A stretch of 64,000 nucleotides of DNA from Roseihalotalea indica (GTDB lineage Bacteria; Bacteroidota; Bacteroidia; Cytophagales; Cyclobacteriaceae), in NCBI RefSeq assembly GCF_022458895.1, contig NZ_JAINFL010000018.1, forward strand, positions 55,569-119,568, in the 5' to 3' direction. The notes under the pieces are model-generated. The model did no database searches. It saw only the letters and a list, made by a program, of their open reading frames with translations, and was not told the DNA's origin. A program made the position numbers and the translations under genes. Of the stretch, positions 1 to 7,404 are shown in pieces. How positions within the stretch are numbered: position 1 is the stretch's first letter; each line of letters starts with the position of its first letter.

Positions 1-3000
1 ATGAGGATAAACGTACGGATTGATCATCGCCGGTAAGTACCAGTCCACCCCAGTAATAAGGTGACTGCAAACTACCTTCAGCGGTTTCGAGATACTTCAG
101 CTTCGCTGCTCTAAGAGCTTCGGCCACGCTCATGTCCTCCTGAAGATTTTCGTAAAATAAAGCCGCAATCTGGTTCGACTGCTGATCATCAATGCTCCAC
201 AGGCTGTAAATGACGCTCGGGCAACCAGCGTACCGGAATGCGTGCGCCAGCGACAATACACCCTCTCCCCGTCGATAATTTCCCAAACCGGTTTCACAAG
301 CCGTCAGCACGGCCAGTTGGGCTTTCAGAGGTTCATTGTATAGTTCGTAGGTATACAGGTAACCATCTTCCTGAGTCGTAGGATCAGGGGTTAGGGCCAG
401 AAAGCTGTATAAGGGCTTGTCGTTTTCCAGGCGGGCATGGGTGCCAAAATGCAGGATTGTGGCCCGGGGGGCTTCCTGCTGAAAGATTTTTTCGGTAGCC
501 GTTTGCTCGGTGAGGGCCTCGCCCCACCCCTTCTCCTGAAATTGCTGTACAAAAGAGGTAGACCAGGGCGTCCGCAGCCATCGCAGGAACACGGAATCCG
601 GGGCCTGCCCCGGCGGAAGACTATTCAGGTAGGTTTCTTTCAGCGACTGCGAAAAGCCGGGTGCGACTCCCAACAGTTCTCCCTTCGAGCCGGATGGTTG
701 CGAGGTGGTGCCGGGCAAGGTATGCCCATAATACACGCAAAAATCTTTGATAAGCCAGGGCCAGGTAGTCGCAGAAGCTTTCTCGGCTGGCTCCTGGGTG
801 AGCAACGTTTCAAAATTCAGGTAGAACAGTGGGCCATCCGCCAGTATTTTAATCGGTGCCTTCGGGGACAAACCTATAGGTTCCCACAGTTGCTGATAAA
901 GAGAATAACCCAACCGGCTCTGACGAGGCAGGTCGCGTTGCCTTTGTAATAGCTGCTGATAGGTCTGTAGTGAGTCTTGCCAGCCGACCGGCATCGCTAA
1001 CCAGGATGAAGTAAGGGCCTCCGGTTGTATGCGTACCGCCAGCAGTGCCGTATCCAGGTTAAAATAAGCCAGCACGGTATAATCTTCGTCCTTCAGGGTT
1101 TGAAGCACCTTTTCTATATCCACGGTAGGGGTCTCGAAGCGGGATTGGTAGTACTGAGGATACTTTTGCTGTAACAGTTGTTGCAGCTCCTGCCAGGATT
1201 GCAGAATGCTCAATTGCTGCTGGCTATTCTGGAGCGGGTCTTCTTCCTCCTCGGCACTTTGCTGGCGGGCCAGGGCAAACTGAAGCTGCTGCTTGAGTAC
1301 CTGCCCCTGTTGTACCAGCGAATCGGGCACCCCGGCAAACTGTATGGCTTGTCGGTCTTTAAAAGCCGCCTGAATAGTAGCTCCCCGGCTGGCCTGAATG
1401 CAGTTGAGTAGTTGCGCCTGCCATACCTCCGGTTCACTGTCGGGAGTATTGAGCGCCCGATGAGCCAGTACCGCGCTCTGCCGGTAAAAATCCTGTACCT
1501 GATCGGCCACCGACTCCCATAAGGACGCATCATTGAACAGCGATAGAAAAGTGGGCAACCAGGCATGCACGGTCCTGAAAACCTGATAGACCGTTTGACG
1601 TTCTCCGGCTGATAAAGCATCGCCCTGATTCACCAATAGTTTCAGATGCGCATTTGCCAGGCTAAGCACGAAGGGAGTGTACCGACGAATAGTCAGAGTG
1701 TCCAATGCTGTTAGGTCTGTAATGGGCTGATCCTGCCCGCTCATTCCGCCCCAGGCCAGCCTAAGGTAGTGCTGAGCACTGTCTAACTGATCCAATTCGG
1801 TATAAACTTCCACCAGCCGAAACAGATCCTCCAGGCTATGCGGGTGCGATAGTCCAAAGCTCTGACGGTAGATGTCTAACGAGTGCTTAAATAGCTTCAG
1901 GGCTTCGGCCGGTTGGTCAGTATCCCAGGCAATCTCGGCTAACTCGGCCAGGGCATCCGCTCGCTTAGGATGATTAATGCCAAATACCTGAGCCCGAATA
2001 TCTCCTGCCTGGGAGAAATACATTTCAGCCGCTGACCAGTCTTTCCGCTCGCGGGCGATCAGCCCCATATTATACAGACTTTGGGCAATCTCGGCACTTT
2101 TGGTCTCATACAAATCCTGCTTCTCCTTAAAGGCTTCTCTGAACATTGAATCGGCTTCTTCCAGCCTACTTTCATTGTAATAGACTGCTCCCAGAGCATC
2201 TTTGATATTAGCCCGGTCATAGTCGGGGTAATCCACCAGAGTATCAATAATGCTCCAAGCCTGCTGGTAATATGACTCAGCCGTTTTGTTTTCGCTCAGG
2301 TTCATATACAGCATTCCCAGGTTGACGTAATTACCCGCCAGCGGATAATAGCGCGCCCCTTTTTTATTAGAAGCAATGGCCCGCAGCAGATAGTCTTTGG
2401 CCCGTTGGGGTTCGCCCAGGGCCAGTAAGTGGGTACTGTAATTATTAGCGACAATGGCAATATGAGGATGGTCTTCCGGGAGGTTATGATTTAAAACCGT
2501 CCAGGCTTCGGAAAGCACCGTATCGGCTTCATACATTTTCCCCAGTGCGTCCAGGATAATATATAAGGTGTTGGCACTATAGCCCAGTTCTTTGTCCATA
2601 GGTTCCAGCACCGCCTTTCGTAGCTGGTGGGCCGTGGTGGCCCACTGCTCGGCAGCGGCATAGTCCCCCATCTGCATCAGCATAAACCCTTTGATCTCGT
2701 AATACTTGGCTAACTGAAAGGTATCAGGCTGCGCCCGTCCTTCCTCGGTAGCAATACTTTTCTCAGAAAATTCCAGGGCCTGCTGAAAATCATCTTCTCC
2801 CAGGTAGGTGTACCCTATCTCATGGTAAACCTGACTGAGTAATGCCGCATTTGGCAGAGAGGATTGAGGAGGTAAAATGGCTTGCAGCAAGGTTCTTGCC
2901 TTCTGGTATTCGTACTGCTGAATGTAACTTTTTGCTTCCCGCAGCTGGTAATAGTGAGCACTGTCGATCTTACTTAGCACTTTCCATTGTTGCACTAACG

Positions 3001-3163
3001 CATGATAGGCCTGAGCTGCCTCGGCAAAGTTTCCCTGTTGATAAAGACTATCGGCAATAGTAGGGCGAGGATTCTGCTGGGCTTTACTTTGAATAATAAA
3101 TCCAAAAAACGACACTAATGCTACAATGATGAGCACAATCTTATGCCCGCCTAATTTTCTCAT
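1..3163 (-). CDS. Exported TPR-CHAT domain protein (3' end outside window)
   Basis: Translating the minus strand from the ATG at 3163 gives a frame open to the left edge (about 1054 residues). The first ~30 residues look like a signal peptide (MRKLGGHKIVLIIVALVSFF, then a QSKAQQ cleavage region). A long array of tetratricopeptide-like helical repeats follows to about residue 500. The last ~250 residues are a CHAT (caspase HetF-associated with TPRs) domain: His909 in the HFGTHA motif (437-439) and Cys956 in the LTACETG motif (296-298), 47 residues apart, form the expected His-Cys dyad. The end contains the typical SPYYWGGLVLTGDD segment, so only a few residues are probably missing. CHAT domains are caspase-like cysteine proteases; the substrate is unknown. 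The signal peptide implies a periplasmic or surface location. No partner gene is obvious on the right side. Confidence 0.88.
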   Translation of the reverse strand, partial: MRKLGGHKIVLIIVALVSFFGFIIQSKAQQNPRPTIADSLYQQGNFAEAAQAYHALVQQWKVLSKIDSAHYYQLREAKSYIQQYEYQKARTLLQAILPPQSSLPNAALLSQVYHEIGYTYLGEDDFQQALEFSEKSIATEEGRAQPDTFQLAKYYEIKGFMLMQMGDYAAAEQWATTAHQLRKAVLEPMDKELGYSANTLYIILDALGKMYEADTVLSEAWTVLNHNLPEDHPHIAIVANNYSTHLLALGEPQRAKDYLLRAIASNKKGARYYPLAGNYVNLGMLYMNLSENKTAESYYQQAWSIIDTLVDYPDYDRANIKDALGAVYYNESRLEEADSMFREAFKEKQDLYETKSAEIAQSLYNMGLIARERKDWSAAEMYFSQAGDIRAQVFGINHPKRADALAELAEIAWDTDQPAEALKLFKHSLDIYRQSFGLSHPHSLEDLFRLVEVYTELDQLDSAQHYLRLAWGGMSGQDQPITDLTALDTLTIRRYTPFVLSLANAHLKLLVNQGDALSAGERQTVYQVFRTVHAWLPTFLSLFNDASLWESVADQVQDFYRQSAVLAHRALNTPDSEPEVWQAQLLNCIQASRGATIQAAFKDRQAIQFAGVPDSLVQQGQVLKQQLQFALARQQSAEEEEDPLQNSQQQLSILQSWQELQQLLQQKYPQYYQSRFETPTVDIEKVLQTLKDEDYTVLAYFNLDTALLAVRIQPEALTSSWLAMPVGWQDSLQTYQQLLQRQRDLPRQSRLGYSLYQQLWEPIGLSPKAPIKILADGPLFYLNFETLLTQEPAEKASATTWPWLIKDFCVYYGHTLPGTTSQPSGSKGELLGVAPGFSQSLKETYLNSLPPGQAPDSVFLRWLRTPWSTSFVQQFQEKGWGEALTEQTATEKIFQQEAPRATILHFGTHARLENDKPLYSFLALTPDPTTQEDGYLYTYELYNEPLKAQLAVLTACETGLGNYRRGEGVLSLAHAFRYAGCPSVIYSLWSIDDQQSNQIAALFYENLQEDMSVAEALRAAKLKYLETAEGSLQSPYYWGGLVLTGDDQSVRLSS

Positions 3164-3523
3164 TATTAAATAAAGAAATAATATTACTTAATTGCAATAT
3201 AATCCTAATAAGTAACTAGTGTAATCAAGAAAGAATTGCCGAGTGAGTTCGGGAGGAGGGGAGAGGCAGTAAGCGGTTGGCTGTAGTAGACCGTTTGTCA
3301 GGCAATGACCGGTTACTGGCGAACGATGGTGCATTTGAACATCTTCAGTAACTTGCAACCTGCGGTAGTATGCTGACTACGTACCGCGGGGCAGCCTACT
3401 GCCTCCCGCCAACCGCTTACTGATCAATCAAGTTGCCTACTCAAATGAATAGAACTATTCCCCATTGAAATTTACTGATTCTTCCTTATCATCACGCAAC
3501 GTTTATCTCCTTATTTGCATCTT
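3164..3523. other. Intergenic region with inverted TAAGCGGT repeat pair
   Basis: This stretch lies between the divergent CHAT gene and the GIN-domain gene. It has no convincing reading frame. It carries a 15-nt perfect inverted repeat (see separate entry) and a small dyad GAATAG-AA-CTATTC at 3447-3460 about 65 nt before the downstream ATG, which could be a protein-binding site. No full TAnnTTTG promoter box was found for either flanking gene. Confidence 0.5.
3267..3422. repeat. Inverted repeat pair, 15 nt arms
   Basis: CAGTAAGCGGTTGGC at 3267-3281 is repeated as its exact reverse complement at 3408-3422. The 126 nt between contain related words such as CCGGTTACTGG. The same 8-mer core TAAGCGGT again occurs as an inverted pair in the intergenic region 36642-36700. 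This looks like a dispersed intergenic repeat family rather than a terminator, because no T-tract follows and the loop is long. Confidence 0.6.
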
Positions 3524-4267
3524 ATGCTTAAACAAGCTACTTCTATGTCTTTTCCTCAAAATCTATTTTATATATTAATTGCCTTGCTTAGCTTCTTTTT
3601 GCGGCCTACTACCTATGCCCAAGGAGTTCGGGGAGATGGCAATGTGACTACCGAAACCCGCGCTACTTCCTCTTTTAATGCCATTGTGGTGACCGGCAGT
3701 GTGGATGTGTATCTCAGCCAGGGCGAAAAGGAGGAGGTTACAGTGGAGGCTGATCAAAACCTGTTGGAAATTATTCGTACTGAAGTAAAAGGGAACACGC
3801 TCCACATCTACGAGACAAAAAACATTCGGAAAGCTGATGCCCGCAAAGTATATATTACTTTCCAAGAGCTTAATAGCCTGATTGCCAAAGGAGCCACGGA
3901 TGTATACGGTCGTACTCCCATCCGCACCGAATCGTTGGAGGTAGGTATCAGTGGGGCCAGTGATGTTACCCTGGAAATATATACCAATGAACTGATTTGC
4001 CGAATTGATGGTGCCGCCGATGGTTACCTCTCGGGTGAAGTCAAAGCCATGATCGCGCGAGTTTCCGGCTCGTCTGATCTGGAGGCGGGTAACCTTATCA
4101 GTCAAACTTGCCAGGTAGAGACTGACGGTGCTTCGGATGCCCAGGTGCATGCCACCGAGTCACTGGATGCCAAAGCCAGCGGAAGTAGTGATATTGAGTA
4201 CCGGGGCAACCCTAAAACCTTACGAAAAGAAGAAAGCACAGCGGCAGATATTAGCTCACGGAATTAA
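3524..4267 (+). CDS. Secreted GIN-domain (DUF2807) protein
   Basis: A 247-residue protein with an N-terminal signal peptide (hydrophobic LFYILIALLSFFL, then cleavage near TTYAQG). The rest is a putative auto-transporter adhesin head GIN domain: repeated short beta strands with recurrent G-A-S-D words (KGATDVYG, SGASDVTLE, DGAADGYLSG, SGSSDLEAG, DGASDAQVH, SGSSDIEYRG), the ladder pattern of this beta-helix family. It is probably periplasmic or outer-membrane-attached; no function is known with confidence. The ATG at 3524 is preferred over an upstream TTG at 3515; an ATG at 3545 is also possible and would still leave a complete signal peptide. Confidence 0.8.
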   Translation: MLKQATSMSFPQNLFYILIALLSFFLRPTTYAQGVRGDGNVTTETRATSSFNAIVVTGSVDVYLSQGEKEEVTVEADQNLLEIIRTEVKGNTLHIYETKNIRKADARKVYITFQELNSLIAKGATDVYGRTPIRTESLEVGISGASDVTLEIYTNELICRIDGAADGYLSGEVKAMIARVSGSSDLEAGNLISQTCQVETDGASDAQVHATESLDAKASGSSDIEYRGNPKTLRKEESTAADISSRN

Positions 4268-4411
4268 TATGTTCTTGAAGAGCGCTGGAAGGAGTTAGCA
4301 GTAAACTATATCCAGAAATAAGGGCCACTGCTAGCTGTCTCCTGCATATCCCTTTCTTCCACTTAACATTCTTGTCGGATATGGGTTAGAAATAAAAATA
4401 ACCTTAAATAA

Positions 4412-5134
4412 ATGGCTGCATCTTTAAATGTATTGGTTGTGGGGGCCACCGGGCGCACGGGCATGAAAATCATAAACAAACTTTATAACGCAGGGCACAC
4501 CGTACATGCCATGGTACGAAACCGGGAAAAAGCCCGTCAACTGCTTTCTCCGGATATTCACATGATTGAGAATGACCTGTTAAACTATTCTGAATACGAC
4601 AGTATCGTACGGAATATGGATGTGATTATATATGCTGCCAGTGCTACCTCATACTGGTTTGGTAAAAACACGCCGAAAAATATTGATTACGAAAGTGTGC
4701 GGCAAATGGCTATGGCTGCCGAAAATCAAGATGTAAAACAGTTTATTCTTATTTCTTCTATGGGAGTAACTCATCCTTTTTTCTTCATCAATCTGTACGG
4801 TCGGGTACTGAGTTGGAAGCTAAAAGGGGAAAATGCACTGCGTAGTACGCAACTCAATTATGTTATTATCCGCCCTGGCCGCCTTACTGATAAAGGTTTG
4901 TCGATAGATCAACAAGTGTTACATCAGGATGATAAGGTGCATGACCAGCCTATTAGCCGAGAGGAGGTAGCTGAAGTAGCCGAGCAATGTGTAGCTAATC
5001 CGGAACTGGTACGGGTAACCTTTGAAGTGGGTACTGACAAAAAAGCCGTACCCGAGCCGCTGTCAGCTAAATTTGCGCGCCTGATTCCGGATCAGAACCG
5101 AACCCGTTACAGCCAGATTGAAGTATACTCGTAA
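4412..5134 (+). CDS. NAD(P)-binding NmrA/SDR-a5-like oxidoreductase
   Basis: A 240-residue cytoplasmic protein with an N-terminal Rossmann dinucleotide-binding loop GATGRTG (residues 11-17), the hallmark of atypical short-chain dehydrogenases of the NmrA/NAD(P)-binding-10 family. The following HTVHAMVRNREKA segment fits recognition of the NADP phosphate by Arg, and FILISSMGVTHP matches the family's fourth strand. The canonical YxxxK pair is not evident, as is usual for the atypical group. Substrate unknown. It converges on the BamA-like gene with only 19 nt between stop codons. No operon partner; the 144-nt upstream gap has a TAGCAGT/ACTGCTA inverted repeat but no consensus promoter. Confidence 0.78.
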   Translation: MAASLNVLVVGATGRTGMKIINKLYNAGHTVHAMVRNREKARQLLSPDIHMIENDLLNYSEYDSIVRNMDVIIYAASATSYWFGKNTPKNIDYESVRQMAMAAENQDVKQFILISSMGVTHPFFFINLYGRVLSWKLKGENALRSTQLNYVIIRPGRLTDKGLSIDQQVLHQDDKVHDQPISREEVAEVAEQCVANPELVRVTFEVGTDKKAVPEPLSAKFARLIPDQNRTRYSQIEVYS

Positions 5135-5153
5135 TCTCTGTTCTGTAATTAAT

Positions 5154-7202
5154 TTATCGAAATTGGAAAGGTTCGGGTTTGTGCACTTCAAAGTCCATAA
5201 AGTTAGGTACCGGAATGCTACCGATTCGAAACCCAAACCAACTTTTGTCTTCCGGGGTACGCGGGTAAAAGGTAAAGCGTACCTGAAAGGTTTTAAAGGC
5301 TAAGTTTTCGTTCCGCACCCGGAAGCCCAGACCGTATCCCCGATATGCATGATTTTGCAGTACTTCTTCATCGGGCTGGGCAATCAGGCCGGCATCAATA
5401 AAAGCAAACCCGGCAAAACGAAAGCTATAAAGATTGATAGGTGGGTAAGCAACCATTTCTAAGCTAAGTGCTACTCGCTCATTTCCTTCTAATACCACAC
5501 TACTCAAACCCCGAATACCATTTTCATCTCTCAGGTTAATATATCGGTACTGAAAATTTACTGTTTGAACACGATTAATACCCCGGGTATAATCTGCTTT
5601 AATAAAAAAGCGATATTGCGTACGCCGCCGATGAATCATATAACTAAAACTGTTTAACTGAACCCGGAACTCCCCATCTTCCATAGCTTTATTCCTCCAG
5701 AACCCACCCCAGTTTACTCGAGCCGAAATATACCCAAGTGGGCGCATATACCCGCCCCGGGTATAAGAAATACCTGTGAACACCCGGTCGTAGAATTCAC
5801 CGTATTCAGGCCCCACCATGATCTGAGCCAATTGTCCAATTGGAATATCTTCGGTACGCCCGTAAGTATATACTAATTGTTCGGTTGTGTAGTATCGCTT
5901 AGAAAAACCAAAGCTTCCCAGTACTAATTGCCGATGATGAAAGGCTGGATTTTCATTCCGGGATACTTCAGGACGTTCGTAAAAATACTGACGGTTATAT
6001 CGAGCTGCTAATATGAAGCGGGTACGATTATCAAGGCTTTGTCCCCCTAAACTGCGCCCCAGCCAATAATCCTGGTTAAACAAGCCATAACGGATAAATG
6101 GAACATTTTCCGCTACCGTAAAAGTATCAATAATCTGAAAGGAGTTAACCCAGGGGGCATACGTAGTAAGACGGTTGTAACTCACTTCCAGACCACCGGC
6201 ATAGCGGATCGCGGGTACTACAAATCGTCGGTTAAATATTACGCTGCGAATATCCTCTCGTTCGGTATGACGATACCAAAACTCGCCTTCTATAAAAGAG
6301 CCTCTAATGTTAGGAATGTGGTACCGCCCCTCGTATCCTACCTTTGGCACCTCGTCCGGCTCAACGATAATCCGATTGCTCAACTCATGACCAGTCCCTA
6401 ATACATTTCGGTTGGTTACTTCTAAATCACCTTCAATAAATCCATCTGCCGAGCCTCCAGCCGTATATGGAATTACGTCTTCGGTAATCAGCAGTAAATC
6501 TACCGTATCCGAATCATCTGAGCGAGGCTGTACCACCAGGCGTGCATCCTGAATAAAACGTAGAGAGCGGATAACTCGCTCATTATCCGCTAGCCGGGTA
6601 GGCGTCAGGACATCGCCTTTTTCTAGCAACAGGTTATTGTAAAGTACCCGATTACTAGTATGAATATGTAGCCGGTTATATAACTGAGATAGTTTAGACT
6701 TTGCCTGTCGGGCCGTATCAGTCACGCTTGGGCCAAACACATCGATTTGTTTCAGATAAATGTCGCCAACATATTTTCCTATGTAGTCTACCGTCTGAGG
6801 AGACGGTTCATTTTGGGCAGCCTTCGTTGAATCATTATTTGCCTGACTATTATCACTAATCTCAAAAATCCAGTCGAAAATCTGCCCACCAAGTTTTCTC
6901 TTCTCCAGAGCAGCTTTCAACTTTTTATAAAAATCTTGCTCGTCTTCACCTTCGGCCTGTTTGAGCACTTCTTCCACTTTTGTGCGAATAGTATCGGTTA
7001 CATAGATAACAGTATCACGTTCGGCAAAGAAGGCACTATCTGGGGTAAATACATAGCTATTTTTATCAACACGAATGGTATCCAGCACTACTTTGATAGG
7101 CAAGGTATCCTGCGCTGCTTCATGTTGTTGGCACCACCCTATACTAGGCAAACCTACAAATATGACTAAAACAGTATATATTATACACGTAGAATGTTTC
7201 AT
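5154..7202 (-). CDS. BamA/TamA-family outer-membrane beta-barrel protein
   Basis: A 682-residue protein beginning with a signal peptide (MKHSTCIIYTVLVIFVGLP, cleavage near GWCQQ). A roughly 120-residue low-complexity, charged linker is followed by a POTRA-like region (about residues 145-245, beginning YVGDIYLKQIDVFG). The remainder, to the C-terminus, alternates aromatic and polar residues in strand pattern as expected for an Omp85 (bacterial surface antigen D15) barrel. Omp85 proteins insert or translocate outer-membrane proteins. The single POTRA-like segment and size fit the accessory TamA-like members common in Bacteroidota rather than the essential BamA. It is transcribed alone, divergently from the hybrid kinase. 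Confidence 0.8.
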   Translation of the reverse strand: MKHSTCIIYTVLVIFVGLPSIGWCQQHEAAQDTLPIKVVLDTIRVDKNSYVFTPDSAFFAERDTVIYVTDTIRTKVEEVLKQAEGEDEQDFYKKLKAALEKRKLGGQIFDWIFEISDNSQANNDSTKAAQNEPSPQTVDYIGKYVGDIYLKQIDVFGPSVTDTARQAKSKLSQLYNRLHIHTSNRVLYNNLLLEKGDVLTPTRLADNERVIRSLRFIQDARLVVQPRSDDSDTVDLLLITEDVIPYTAGGSADGFIEGDLEVTNRNVLGTGHELSNRIIVEPDEVPKVGYEGRYHIPNIRGSFIEGEFWYRHTEREDIRSVIFNRRFVVPAIRYAGGLEVSYNRLTTYAPWVNSFQIIDTFTVAENVPFIRYGLFNQDYWLGRSLGGQSLDNRTRFILAARYNRQYFYERPEVSRNENPAFHHRQLVLGSFGFSKRYYTTEQLVYTYGRTEDIPIGQLAQIMVGPEYGEFYDRVFTGISYTRGGYMRPLGYISARVNWGGFWRNKAMEDGEFRVQLNSFSYMIHRRRTQYRFFIKADYTRGINRVQTVNFQYRYINLRDENGIRGLSSVVLEGNERVALSLEMVAYPPINLYSFRFAGFAFIDAGLIAQPDEEVLQNHAYRGYGLGFRVRNENLAFKTFQVRFTFYPRTPEDKSWFGFRIGSIPVPNFMDFEVHKPEPFQFR

Positions 7203-7337
7203 AGTTTAATCACTAATAAAACGAGAGGTCGGGTAAAATGTATATTATATAATCATAATAAAGAAATATTATTTCTAAGTTTACTTCGCTATTGAAGCAT
7301 GCTCAAACAAACAGAATGTTCAACAATCCGAAATTCA

Positions 7338-7345
7338 CAAAACTA
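7338..7345 (-). promoter_or_regulatory. Candidate -7 box for the BamA-like gene
   Basis: The minus strand reads TAGTTTTG here, a perfect match to the Bacteroidota -7 consensus TAnnTTTG, about 135 nt upstream of the BamA-like start codon. No good TTTG -33 box lies at the usual distance, so this is only a candidate. Confidence 0.35.
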
Positions 7346-7404
7346 TTTCTTAATACTTGTGGTATTTTTACCAATTTCCTAATAAGTTTAATTACTTAGG
7401 AAAT

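Noticed and set aside
437..949. Open frame on the plus strand (and others at 1178-1411, 1210-1620, 2059-2247)
   Set aside because: They lie antisense to, or out of frame with, the CHAT gene, which shows clear protein motifs along its length; codon pattern and lack of family features mark them as shadows.
3575..4150. Long minus-strand frame opposite the GIN-domain gene
   Set aside because: It mirrors the repetitive GIN coding sequence; no signal, motif or plausible start context supports it.
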